From NCBI GenBank assembly GCA_964574815.1, contig CAZNPL010000029.1, forward strand, positions 21,883 to 85,882: DNA of 64,000 bases. The letters are read 5' to 3'. The stretch's first letter is position 1, and each line of letters starts with the position of its first letter. Origin of the DNA: CAZNPL01 sp964574815. Lineage in GTDB: Bacteria; Planctomycetota; Phycisphaerae; UBA1845. Position numbers and translations under genes: made by a program. The notes under the pieces are model-generated. The model was not told the origin of the DNA. It did not search any database and was given only the letters and a program-made list of their open reading frames with translations. Positions 42,534-51,629 of the stretch are shown one piece after another.

Positions 42534-45500
42534 ATGAAGCATCCGCGGCGAATGGCCGGGGTGGCGGCCATTGTCGGTGCCCTCTTATTCGCACCCTATG
42601 CTGACGCGACGCCACTGAAGGTCAACTCCGACCTCAGTATCGAGGGAAAGGGGTTGGTGGTGGCGTTCGGCGGTGTCGGTCTCGAATCGTTCGCCGATGG
42701 CGGGAAGGCGATCTCCGTTGACATCCGCGGTCCGATTCAAATGGCCGCGCTTTACTGGGCGGGGCGTGATCTCCCTTGTCCCCAGGACGGCGGCCTCTGT
42801 GTCATCTCTGAACCTTACAAAGATCAGGAACTGCTCTTTGACGGCAATTCCATCCTGGGCGAAGTCATCGGCTGGGAGCAGAGTTCCTCTACGCAAGGCC
42901 TGATCAATAACGTGGGCTATCGGGCGGACGTCACGGAAATCGTGCGTCCTCGCGGCCCGGGATCACACATCTTCACGATCGAGGACGGGAATCCGGACAG
43001 CAACTTCGGTGCAGGTTTGAGCGGGGCCAGCCTGCTGATTCTCTACACCGATTCCGCTGATCCGAACCGTTACGCGCTGACCGTCTTCGAGGGACTCGAC
43101 CTCGCGTGGGGAAACGCCGATGAACCTCATGCACTGGACGCCGCCCCCGTCAAGTTCAGTTATCTGCCCACCGGCGAGCCGCGCCTCGCAGATTTATATG
43201 TTGCGGTCGGCGATGCCGAGCCTGACCGGCTCGACCGAATCGAAATCACCGGGAACGCTCACATTCTTAATCAGTTGGACGGCTCGGCGGGTCCGCGGTG
43301 GGATTCGGATACGTTTGCCGTGATTGTGCCGCCGGGGACCGATTCGATATCAGCCGATGTCGTCTCCCCCTCCGCCGTAACCGCTCCTAACCGCGCACTG
43401 CAACGTGCCTCGGCTCAGCGGGCCGGACGCAAACCCAGCCGAGCTACTGAAAGCGATCCGGATTCTCTGCTGTGGCAGTTGGCCGTCCTTCGTATTCCAG
43501 TTCCGGAGCTTGGGTGCACGCCGGGAGAGCCGTGCGACGACGGCAACCTCTGCACGGCCGACGACCTCTGTACCGAGACAGGCGAGTGTGTCGGGACCTC
43601 GATCGATCCGACTGTCGAGTGCAACGACGGCAACCCCTGTACGATCGATATATGCGATCCGATAGAAGGGTGTCTGAACGCACCGGAAGCCGGAGCATCC
43701 TGCGACGATGGTGATGCGTGCACCGACGGCGATGCATGCGATGCCGACGGGAGGTGCGTGGGAACGCCCATCCAGCCGGCACTTGATTGTGACGATGGAA
43801 ACGCATGCACACTCGATTCCTGTAACCCGCACACCGGCTGCGTTAACGTAGCAAAGACGGGCGTCGGTTGCGACGATGGCGACCCCTGCACGGCTGCCGA
43901 CGTATGCGACCGCGATGGGCGCTGCTCAGGGACACCCATCGATCCGATCGTCGCTTGTGACGACGAAAACATATGTACGATCGAGCTTTGTGATCCGGCG
44001 GTCGGATGCGTCAATGAACCGGACGTCGGGGGAATTTGCGACGACGGCGACGCCTGCACCGTCGATGATGCCTGCGACGCCAAAGGTGTTTGCGTCGGAA
44101 CGCCGATCGACCCGGCGGTTTTCTGCGACGACGGCAATGCCTGTACCGTGGAAACCTGTGATCCGGCTTCGGGGTGCGCAAGCGCCCCCGATATCGGCGC
44201 ATCCTGTGACGATGGAGACCCCTGTACAACGGCCACATGTAACGCGGCCGGCGAGTGCGTGGGCACAGCGTTCGACCCGGCGATCGCGTGCGACGATGGA
44301 AATCCGTGCACGGTCGATTCCTGTGATCCGGCAGTCGGATGCGTGAATACGCCGAATGAGGGTGCCCCCTGTGATGACGGCAGCCGTTGCACAATCGATG
44401 CTTGCAACGCGAACGGCATTTGCGTAGGGACTCCCTTCGATCCAACGATCGTCTGCGACGATGGGAACTCGTGTACGATCGACATCTGTGATCGACACGC
44501 CGGATGCGTGAACGTGCCCCATGAGGACGCCGAATGTGACGACGCCGACGCGTGCACCGCCGACGATTGCGATTCCAGTGGGGTTTGTGTCAGCACGCCG
44601 ATCGACCCGGCCGTAGAGTGCGACGATGGGAATGAATGCACCGCCGACTCATGCGATCCCGCCGTCGGCTGCGTGAACACCCCGATGGCCGGCGCCGAGT
44701 GTAGCGACGGCGATGCCTGCACCACTGACATCTGCGATGCCGATGGCATCTGCGTCAGCACGCCGATCGACCCGGCCGTCATGTGCGATGACCGCGCCGA
44801 TTGCACACTGGACACCTGCGACCCTGTAGTCGGGTGCCGAAACATCAACATCAACACGTTGGAATGCGAGGAGCCGGAGGATTGTCCCCTGGCCGCAACC
44901 GATTGTGTGGACGGATTCTGTTTGTGCGATGCCCCGCCGTCACTCTGCCTTGAGCCGGTGAAGGTCGTCAGCGACCCGCCGCCCCCCGAAGGCTGCGGTT
45001 TCGAGGAAGGCGCCCCGCTTGATGTGGTCGTCCGCATGGGCTTCTCGAAAACACCGATTTGTGCGGCCCAGTTCTTCCTCGCTTACGACGTCGAAGCGCT
45101 CGAGCTCGTCGAGGTCGTCCCCGGCGGCGGCGTATTCGAAGCAACACTGTTTGAGTCTTCGGATATGGAGTTGGGAACGATCGATTACATCGTCGGTGCT
45201 GCCCCAGGAGGCGTCTGCCTCGGAACCAACGGCCCGGAGGTCGTCGCGACCCTCCGCTTCAATGCGATCGTCGAGTGCAATACCCCTGTATGGTTCCGGT
45301 CGAACAACCCGCCGACCCGCCTCGGTGCGGCCGACGGTAGTGAGGTCTGCCCCGACGGCCACTTTGACATCGACGGCGTGTGCGGCAATCTCGTTGACCC
45401 ATGCGATACGGGCGAGTTGATCATCGACAGCACGCCGCCCGAGTTCATCAACTGTCCCGAAATTGATGCGGGCATGCACGCGGACTGCGGCAACGTCACC

Positions 45501-46532
45501 AAACTGGTCAATTGGGATCCGGTTCAGGCTATCGACAACTGCGACGGCACCGTCGCCGTAGAATGCACGGTGTCTAACAGCCGCGGCTATTTCGTAGGAA
45601 GTCTTGGTGGCGGCGGCGGACTGTTTCCGGTAGGGGACAACACCGTGACGTGCGTCGCCCGCGACACGTGCGGCAACACCTCCGAATGCGAATTCGTCGT
45701 ATCCAACAGCGGTATGAATGCGCTCCACCTGGACATCGAGCTGTCACCGACCTTCTCGCCCGGCCCCCTCATTCGCGGGATCGAGGTGGTGGCCGGCGAT
45801 TGCCGCGAGGTGCCAAGACCCCATACCACGTGCGTGGACGCCACGTTCGGATCCCCCGACAATTTACCGGACCACAGCACCGTTCAGATCCCGGTGCCGC
45901 CAGCCTATTACCAGTGCGCCCAGGTGCGTGACCCCCTGCACACCCTTTCCTCGGCTTGCGGCCTCGAGTGCACGACGATCCCCGGTGAGGGCCAGGTCTG
46001 GTACGGCACCTTCCACGGCGCCGAAGGTCCTGAAGGCTCCTGCCACTGGCTGATCAACGGAAACCTGAACGGCGTCGAACCCGACGGCCAGGTGCGAATC
46101 GACATTCTCGACTACGTGGCGTTTGTGTCGGCCCTGACCGAGCAGCCGGTACCTTCGCCGGATTCCCCGTGCGGATTCACCGCTATTCACGCCGACATCA
46201 ATGGCGATGGTTCGGTCGATCACGCCGATTTTGCCTACGTCGCCGAAAACCTGTTCCGCCACGACCGCGCCGGTTGCGACTCCGTCTGCAACGATATCGC
46301 CACCGCGCCTGAGTCCATTGTCATGCAGGATCAGATCAGCGTACGCCATCTGGCCGACATGGGCTACCTCCGTGCCGGGCGGCTGGCCGACCTCAACCAC
46401 GACGGTGTCGTGGACCTGACCGACCTGTCCCTCTACGCCAACGGCGACAGTGCCCCGGCCGCCGATCCGCTCGACCTTCGCATGACCGGTCGCAACGAAA
46501 AACGAACCCACCGCCCCGCCGACCTCCCATAG
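42534..46532 (+). CDS. Giant extracellular protein with 16 Cys-rich half-modules, cohesin-like and HYR-like regions, and dockerin-like tail
   Basis: A 1332-residue secreted protein. Signal peptide: RMAGVAAIVGALLFAPYADA. Residues 26-320 are beta-rich (DUF-type, VNSDLSIEGKGLVVAFGG). Residues about 333-770 hold eight double modules of 55-57 residues, each made of CDDGDACT-type and CDDGNPCTxDxCDPxxGC-type halves. There are about ten Cys per double module, with GTPIDPAV linkers. After these come a cohesin-like segment (DVVVRMGFSKTPICAAQFFLAYDVEAL), an HYR-like segment with DNCDGTVAVEC, and C-terminal EF-hand loops (DINGDGSVDHADFAYVAENL, DLNHDGVVDLTDLSLY). AGGAGG precedes the ATG. A cell-wall or adhesion role is likely. 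Confidence 0.85.
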   Translation: MKHPRRMAGVAAIVGALLFAPYADATPLKVNSDLSIEGKGLVVAFGGVGLESFADGGKAISVDIRGPIQMAALYWAGRDLPCPQDGGLCVISEPYKDQELLFDGNSILGEVIGWEQSSSTQGLINNVGYRADVTEIVRPRGPGSHIFTIEDGNPDSNFGAGLSGASLLILYTDSADPNRYALTVFEGLDLAWGNADEPHALDAAPVKFSYLPTGEPRLADLYVAVGDAEPDRLDRIEITGNAHILNQLDGSAGPRWDSDTFAVIVPPGTDSISADVVSPSAVTAPNRALQRASAQRAGRKPSRATESDPDSLLWQLAVLRIPVPELGCTPGEPCDDGNLCTADDLCTETGECVGTSIDPTVECNDGNPCTIDICDPIEGCLNAPEAGASCDDGDACTDGDACDADGRCVGTPIQPALDCDDGNACTLDSCNPHTGCVNVAKTGVGCDDGDPCTAADVCDRDGRCSGTPIDPIVACDDENICTIELCDPAVGCVNEPDVGGICDDGDACTVDDACDAKGVCVGTPIDPAVFCDDGNACTVETCDPASGCASAPDIGASCDDGDPCTTATCNAAGECVGTAFDPAIACDDGNPCTVDSCDPAVGCVNTPNEGAPCDDGSRCTIDACNANGICVGTPFDPTIVCDDGNSCTIDICDRHAGCVNVPHEDAECDDADACTADDCDSSGVCVSTPIDPAVECDDGNECTADSCDPAVGCVNTPMAGAECSDGDACTTDICDADGICVSTPIDPAVMCDDRADCTLDTCDPVVGCRNININTLECEEPEDCPLAATDCVDGFCLCDAPPSLCLEPVKVVSDPPPPEGCGFEEGAPLDVVVRMGFSKTPICAAQFFLAYDVEALELVEVVPGGGVFEATLFESSDMELGTIDYIVGAAPGGVCLGTNGPEVVATLRFNAIVECNTPVWFRSNNPPTRLGAADGSEVCPDGHFDIDGVCGNLVDPCDTGELIIDSTPPEFINCPEIDAGMHADCGNVTKLVNWDPVQAIDNCDGTVAVECTVSNSRGYFVGSLGGGGGLFPVGDNTVTCVARDTCGNTSECEFVVSNSGMNALHLDIELSPTFSPGPLIRGIEVVAGDCREVPRPHTTCVDATFGSPDNLPDHSTVQIPVPPAYYQCAQVRDPLHTLSSACGLECTTIPGEGQVWYGTFHGAEGPEGSCHWLINGNLNGVEPDGQVRIDILDYVAFVSALTEQPVPSPDSPCGFTAIHADINGDGSVDHADFAYVAENLFRHDRAGCDSVCNDIATAPESIVMQDQISVRHLADMGYLRAGRLADLNHDGVVDLTDLSLYANGDSAPAADPLDLRMTGRNEKRTHRPADLP

Positions 46533-46606
46533 CCCCGTCACCGCCGGGAGTCAACCGCGTTGCATAACGGGCGCCGAATGCCATGGATGCCTGACGCCAC
46601 GGGTGC

Positions 46607-46630
46607 CATGCCCACGCTCGCGTGGGCATG
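46607..46630. repeat. REP-like perfect palindrome
   Basis: CATGCCCACGC-TC-GCGTGGGCATG (46607-46630) is an 11-2-11 perfect inverted repeat in the gap between convergent genes. A second stem, GACGGGC-TTC-GCCCGCC (46704-46720, 6 of 7 pairs), lies 74 bp further on. Both look like dispersed intergenic palindromes. Confidence 0.6.
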
Positions 46631-46769
46631 ACGCGCCGCTTGGCCGTCGACACGCTTCCTCACAAGCGGCGACGCGGCATAAGACACATCCCCATCATCG
46701 TAGGACGGGCTTCGCCCGCCGCTGTTCTTTTATATAGCAGAATGGTAGGGCGGACTGTTTATTACTGTA

Positions 46770-47711
46770 TCAAGTTAAACTGCCGCTCATTTCAGCACGC
46801 CCGGCCCCGCCGCACGTCTTGCCGGGGCGGAACTGAGGTAGATCCTCCTTCGCCACCAGCGCTTCCCCGCACGACCGAAAGCGAAAACTACGCATCAACA
46901 ACCGCAGCGTGTCCGCGAACCGGCGCCGGCCGAGGCACTGGTGCAACCGCAGATGCAGCGGCGGGCGGCACGCTCCCCACGTAGGCCTGGGCGACGTACG
47001 CCGGAATTCATCCGGATCGATCTCGTACGGATGGCAGTAGAACACCGGCCAGCTTGTTCGCCGGGCAGTCTCTCTCTTGAAAAGTCGGACCAGCCACGAG
47101 GCCGGCAGCAGCCGGGCATATCCGCCGCCCGCAATTGGAAATGGCCGCCCTGCAAACGTCGTGACGGTGAGCGGAAACTCCGTCAGGCGCCGGCCCGCAG
47201 CCAGCCGGAGCCGATGGGTCTCGCTTGGCCAGCCCCGGATGCCGTACCTCGGCCCGTGAAAGGGAAAGATGCTGGAGTCGTAGCGAAATCCCTCGTCCGC
47301 GAGAATGTCCAGCGCCCACAGCGTGTCGCGCGTGATCGAAAAGACCGGCGCCCGAAAGCCGGCAACCGGCTGGCCCGTGATGTCGGACAGGGGCCCCTTC
47401 GCCCGACGCAGGTCGTGTTGGAAACCCGCACGCCCCAGGTGATTGACGCGAATATGCCCGAAGCCGTGGCACGCGACCTCGTACCCGGCGGACTGAATCG
47501 CCCGAACCACAGCCGGGTGTCTTTGCACGAACTTGCCGAGCACGAAGAAGGTTGCCCCGGCACGCCCATCCTCCGCAATCAGGTCCAGTAAACGCCGAAC
47601 GTTGTCGGCACAGTAATCGCTGATCGGAAGGCTGTGATCGTAGACCGACTGTCCCCAGTCCTCCACATCCACCGTGAAGATGATCGACGGTCGTTGCTCC
47701 GCGTAGTCCAT
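46770..47711 (-). CDS. Polysaccharide deacetylase (NodB domain) with DUF3473
   Basis: A 313-residue protein starting at ATG 47711. NodB motif 1 is FTVDVEDWG with the metal/catalytic Asp; motif 2 is CHGFGHIRVNH with the metal His residues; motif 3 is GFRAPVFSIT. The C-terminal DUF3473 part has WPVFYCHPYEIDPDEF. NodB-DUF3473 proteins usually lie in exopolysaccharide loci and deacetylate N-acetyl-hexosamine polymers. Here it is 120 bp after the DUF885 gene and far from the exopolysaccharide genes at 26.6-32.3 kb, so its polymer is not clear. In-frame upstream residues are unlike the family. Confidence 0.87.
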   Translation of the reverse strand: MDYAEQRPSIIFTVDVEDWGQSVYDHSLPISDYCADNVRRLLDLIAEDGRAGATFFVLGKFVQRHPAVVRAIQSAGYEVACHGFGHIRVNHLGRAGFQHDLRRAKGPLSDITGQPVAGFRAPVFSITRDTLWALDILADEGFRYDSSIFPFHGPRYGIRGWPSETHRLRLAAGRRLTEFPLTVTTFAGRPFPIAGGGYARLLPASWLVRLFKRETARRTSWPVFYCHPYEIDPDEFRRTSPRPTWGACRPPLHLRLHQCLGRRRFADTLRLLMRSFRFRSCGEALVAKEDLPQFRPGKTCGGAGRAEMSGSLT

Positions 47712-47831
47712 TCGCACCCGTCTCGATTCACAAGCCAAACTTGCGAGCTGCGGCACACGGCAAGCTCCGCGGCCTGACGTTCTATCGGCGTGCTCGACGC
47801 GGTTGGTTTCACTCAACTGACCCGACCGGCC

Positions 47832-49664
47832 TCAATTGCCCGCCGCGTCGCCTGTGAGTGGGAGACTCGGTCCGGCCTCCGGCCCCAGCATGCGGTCGCG
47901 TGTCACGGCCACCGGCGGCATGCCGAACCTCAGAAACTCGTCATGGAACCGTTTCAATGAGAACGCGTCGCCCCGGCGTTGGCGCACGTCCTCGCGAAGC
48001 TTCATAATCTGAAGCTTGCCGAGTGTGTATTTCAGGTAACCCGGGTCGTACGTGCCGCGCACGGCCTCCCGTAGCGCGGCGGATTCATCGAGGAACGCGT
48101 AGGTCCTGAAAAAGTGAACCGCCTCCCGAACGCTCATGTCCGCGGCGTGCATGCGCAGCGCGCAGATGAAGCGGCAGTTCCGCATCAGCGCCTCCAGGAT
48201 CTGAGCCAGCTCGTAAAAGGGTTTGTCGGCTCGGAACCCCTCGGCAATCATCATCTCTTCGACGTAATGGGCCCACCCCTCGACGGCGGCATAGCTTGTC
48301 AAGGCCCGACGCACAATGCTCCCGGTGCGATGCGTATGCCAGGCTTGCAGCAGATGCCCCGGTATGACCTCGTGAATGGAGATTACGGCGGACGTATACC
48401 GATTCAGCTCCGCCGGGCGCCGCTCCCTTGCCGCCGACAAGCCCGTTTCCGTCGGTGTAACATAGTACACAGGAGGCCGGTGACCGGCGTCAAACGGCCC
48501 CGGAGATATCATGAACGCGGTCGCCCAACGGGCGAAGGCCGGCGCCCGCGCCACGACCAACCCCGTTTCCGACGGGATCGTCACCAGGTCACGTTCCCTG
48601 CAGAGGCACCGGATCGATTCCACGTCGGCCGCGATCGTCTCACCCAGTTCCTCAGGACCAAGCGAGGCGGCGTGCATCAGCGCCAAGGCCTCCTCGATGC
48701 CGTCCATTCCAAGTCGCTCGCGAGCACACGTCCTGGCCCGGCGCAGATTACGCATGAGGTCGGCGTGTCCCAAGGCCAGTAAATCATCAACCGAAGCGTC
48801 GATCCCCTCGGTCCGCCGCAGATACTCCAGCAGCAACGGTTCCCCCATCGCAAACCCGTCAGTCGCGTTGGGAAGCCGTTCGGTGGTCAGAAAGTCCGCA
48901 AACGTATCGATGGCATCGGCACTTCGCTTGGCCGCGGCCCGGAGATTGCGCCGTTCGGTTGGTGTGCCCACCTCCGCGAATTCCGCCGGCAAATCGTGCC
49001 GGACGAAACCGGACAAGGCCTCGAGGTTCTCGATGGCCACCTGACAATAGACACGTGGTACCGACCGATCCAGATTGGCCCGGGCCTGTTCGTATAGGGC
49101 CGGCAAGCCGCGCAGCAGCCGAACCGTTGCGTGAAGCCGCGACTCGTCCGGCCTGCTCTCCGGAGGCAGTAGATCCAGCAGAATCCAACCGACGTCGTAG
49201 ACCAGCGGGTTCCAATGGTGGACCTCGAGCGTCCGGGAATCGAAAAGCTCCGCTTCGACCGTGTGGTACAGAAGCGCGTAGTCGATCCTCTTGTCCTGGC
49301 AGAGTTGTTCTCGCGGGACCGAGTTGAGACGTTCTCGGGTGTCTATGTTGAACGCGATCCAGTCCCGTACGACGTTCAATGATCGATCTGGGATGACGCC
49401 GGCGAACTCACCCAGGCCGGCTGCTGCGGCGCGGTCCGGATGCATGCGCCAATAAGCTTCGAGATACTGCTCCGAAAGGGTATCGAACCGAGGCGCCCAC
49501 TGAGGCCCGTGCCGGCAACCCGCGACGCACCCGACAGACAAACCGAGCGCAAGCGCGACGCTCAACTTCGACGCACCGTGGCGTCGCAGACGGCACACCC
49601 GCGCCCCGTCTGGTTGAAGCAGGCCGACACCGACCGGCCCGCCGTTGCTGCTCCCCGTCCTCAC
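47832..49664 (-). CDS. DUF885-family lipoprotein, putative zinc metallopeptidase
   Basis: A 610-residue DUF885 (PF05960) protein. An N-terminal signal with lipobox-like VAGC follows a hydrophobic stretch (LSVALALGLSVGCVAG). The metal site is HEVIPGH within SVISIHEVIPGHLLQAWH, followed by YAAVEGWAHYVEEMMIAEGF, which gives the downstream glutamate ligand. The family is thought to be peptidases of M-type zinc fold, with few characterised members. GTG 49664 has AAAGGAG 13 bp upstream. It lies 30 bp after phaB on the same strand, so it may be read through from the PHA locus, but a functional link is not evident. Confidence 0.85.
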   Translation of the reverse strand: MRTGSSNGGPVGVGLLQPDGARVCRLRRHGASKLSVALALGLSVGCVAGCRHGPQWAPRFDTLSEQYLEAYWRMHPDRAAAAGLGEFAGVIPDRSLNVVRDWIAFNIDTRERLNSVPREQLCQDKRIDYALLYHTVEAELFDSRTLEVHHWNPLVYDVGWILLDLLPPESRPDESRLHATVRLLRGLPALYEQARANLDRSVPRVYCQVAIENLEALSGFVRHDLPAEFAEVGTPTERRNLRAAAKRSADAIDTFADFLTTERLPNATDGFAMGEPLLLEYLRRTEGIDASVDDLLALGHADLMRNLRRARTCARERLGMDGIEEALALMHAASLGPEELGETIAADVESIRCLCRERDLVTIPSETGLVVARAPAFARWATAFMISPGPFDAGHRPPVYYVTPTETGLSAARERRPAELNRYTSAVISIHEVIPGHLLQAWHTHRTGSIVRRALTSYAAVEGWAHYVEEMMIAEGFRADKPFYELAQILEALMRNCRFICALRMHAADMSVREAVHFFRTYAFLDESAALREAVRGTYDPGYLKYTLGKLQIMKLREDVRQRRGDAFSLKRFHDEFLRFGMPPVAVTRDRMLGPEAGPSLPLTGDAAGN

Positions 49665-49694
49665 TCCCGGCGCGCTCCTTTCCCTCCGGTGAAA

Positions 49695-50438
49695 CTACAT
49701 ATACATGCCGCCGTTGATGTTGATCACCTGGCCCGTAATGAACGAGGCCTGCGGCGCGGCCAGAAAACGCACCGCCCGTGCCACCTCGGCGGGCTTCCCG
49801 AGCCTTCCCATCGGCGTCATCTTCTTCACGATCTCCAACGCCTCCGACGGCACCGCCGCGGTCATGTCGGTTTCAATGAATCCGGGGGCGACCGCATTGA
49901 CCGTAACGCCCTTGGCCGCCACCTCCCGGGCCAGCGTCTTGGTGAACGCGATCAATCCCCCCTTGGTCACAGCATAATTCGATTGCCCGAAATTGCCCAT
50001 CTGCGCCACGATCGAGGCAATATTGATGATACGGCCCCAGCCGCGCTTGCACATCAGTCCCACCAGCCCGCTGGTGATGTTGAACGGACCGTCGAGGTTC
50101 ACCAGCAGCACTTTGCGCCATTGCTCGGGCGACATCTTGACGAATGACTTGTCGCTCGTGATCCCGGCGTTGTTCACCAGCACGTCCACCTGGCCGAACT
50201 CGCACAAGGCACGTTCGATCATGATGTGCGTCTGGTCGTCCTGAGACACATCGGCCTGGATCGCCCGCGCCGGGACGCCTTTCGCCTTGATCTCTTCAAC
50301 GACTTCTTCCGCGGCGTCCTTCTTGGTGTTGTAGTTGACCACGACGGCGCTGCCCTCATCGGCCAGCGCAAGACAGCAGGCCCGTCCAATCCCGCGCGAC
50401 CCGCCCGTTACCAGCGAAACCTTTCCTTCAAGGTCCAT
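49695..50438 (-). CDS. phaB: Acetoacetyl-CoA reductase (FabG-like SDR)
   Basis: A 247-residue NADPH-type SDR. GGSRGIGRA is the cofactor loop, DVLVNNAGITSD the NNAG motif, and SIVAQMGNFGQSNYAVTKGG carries the Ser-Tyr-Lys site. The C-terminus GQVININGGMYM is typical of PhaB/FabG. The start at ATG 50438 gives normal PhaB length; an in-frame upstream start would add 70 unlike residues. The location next to PHA genes supports reduction of acetoacetyl-CoA to (R)-3-hydroxybutyryl-CoA. FabG function in fatty acid synthesis cannot be excluded from sequence. A 268-bp gap with a palindrome separates it from the next gene. Confidence 0.88.
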   Translation of the reverse strand: MDLEGKVSLVTGGSRGIGRACCLALADEGSAVVVNYNTKKDAAEEVVEEIKAKGVPARAIQADVSQDDQTHIMIERALCEFGQVDVLVNNAGITSDKSFVKMSPEQWRKVLLVNLDGPFNITSGLVGLMCKRGWGRIINIASIVAQMGNFGQSNYAVTKGGLIAFTKTLAREVAAKGVTVNAVAPGFIETDMTAAVPSEALEIVKKMTPMGRLGKPAEVARAVRFLAAPQASFITGQVININGGMYM

Positions 50439-50615
50439 GATGAGCCCCTGCTCCCAAAGTTTGACTGTAAGGTTGTTAACCGATGAGGGTAGATCGGCGG
50501 CGCAGGTGCGGCCACTTGACGCGAAATTATGGGAACAGACCGTGAGCGGCGCGATGCGCCATCTGACGTGGCTTGCGCCGGGCAGCACGAGGTTCAGAAA
50601 ACGACCGGCCGCGTG

Positions 50616-50635
50616 CCACTGCTTTTGAGCAGTGG
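50616..50635. repeat. REP-like palindrome inside the PHA locus
   Basis: CCACTGCT-TTTG-AGCAGTGG (50616-50635) is a perfect 8-4-8 stem. It lies 72 bp past the stop of the SDR gene (50707) on the minus strand and 178 bp upstream of phaB. It lacks a T-run, so it is more likely a dispersed palindrome or transcript-stabilising hairpin than a standard terminator. Confidence 0.5.
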
Positions 50636-50706
50636 ATGATTGGCTCAAGATCAGGGGGACTGATCGAGAGCAGGGCGAAACCCGTAGGTGGCGGCGCGGC
50701 AGCGCC

Positions 50707-51579
50707 CTAATACGCCGACGGGTGCCATCCGGCGTCGGCCCAGAGCTGACCGCTCACTGAGGCGTTGCGAATCAGAAAGCAGATGGCGTCGGCGATCTCC
50801 TCCGGCATGATCAGCCTGCGCAACTGCGTCTGCGGGAGCACATGCGTTTTGACGTAGTCTTCCCCCATCGCCCGCACCATCGCCGTATCCGTGAAACCGG
50901 GATGGATGATCGCGCAACGTACGCCATGAAAAATCGCCTCGGCCGCCAGGGTGCCCTGAGCACCCTCCAGCCCCGCCTTGGTGGTCGCGTAGCTGATCTG
51001 GCCTCGATTGCCGGCCGACGAGACCGACCCGATAAGCACAATGCACCCCTGAATCCGCTCGGAGGGCTCCCATCGCTTAAGACCCCGATCGAGCCGGTCC
51101 TGCGCGACGCTCGCGATCGTCTCCATCGCCCAGTAGATCGCGGCGGTCAGATTGACCTCGAGCACACGATGGAAATCATTTTCCGGGTACAGCTCGACTT
51201 GCCCGGTCTCCCGGTTGGGTTTCACCGCCAAACGATCCGCCGTAATGCCGGCCGCAGGCACACAGATCGATACCGCCCGGTATAGCCCCTTCAACTCCGT
51301 GAATACCCGCCGGCGGAACTCGGGGTCCGTCACGTTGCCCTGGAAGGGAATCAGCACATCTCGTCCAAGGTGATCGTTTGCATCGTTGGCAAAGCCCATG
51401 ATGTCGTCGAGCTGATCGACGACCGCGACCGCCCTCGCGCCTTCGCGGGCAAGCTCCATGGCCGTGGCCCGTCCGATGCCGCGGGCCGCTCCCGTGACCA
51501 CAGCGACTTGGCTTGTCAGGTCGAGCCGGTTATCGCACCACTGGCCGATGAATCTTTTATCACCGTTATCTTCTGCCAT
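50707..51579 (-). CDS. SDR-family oxidoreductase of the PHA locus
   Basis: A 290-residue SDR. The Rossmann loop is VAVVTGAARGIGRATAME, and the catalytic SVSSAGNRGQISYATTKAG has Ser, Tyr and Lys. The usual NNAG is changed to VPAAGI, and there is a ~20-residue insertion after it. It lies 50 bp after phaC. It may be a second 3-ketoacyl-CoA reductase or serve another acyl substrate. The start ATG 51579 is used; an in-frame upstream start adds residues unlike SDRs. Confidence 0.83.
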   Translation of the reverse strand: MAEDNGDKRFIGQWCDNRLDLTSQVAVVTGAARGIGRATAMELAREGARAVAVVDQLDDIMGFANDANDHLGRDVLIPFQGNVTDPEFRRRVFTELKGLYRAVSICVPAAGITADRLAVKPNRETGQVELYPENDFHRVLEVNLTAAIYWAMETIASVAQDRLDRGLKRWEPSERIQGCIVLIGSVSSAGNRGQISYATTKAGLEGAQGTLAAEAIFHGVRCAIIHPGFTDTAMVRAMGEDYVKTHVLPQTQLRRLIMPEEIADAICFLIRNASVSGQLWADAGWHPSAY

Positions 51580-51629
51580 GACTTGACGACATCCCCAGGG
51601 CCTCTGTATGCGTTTTGTAACCTGTCTGT

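Noticed and set aside
42534..46532. Cys-rich repeats as a CRISPR or DNA-level tandem array
   Set aside because: The repeat is at protein level; the DNA copies differ widely and there are no spacers of constant repeat.
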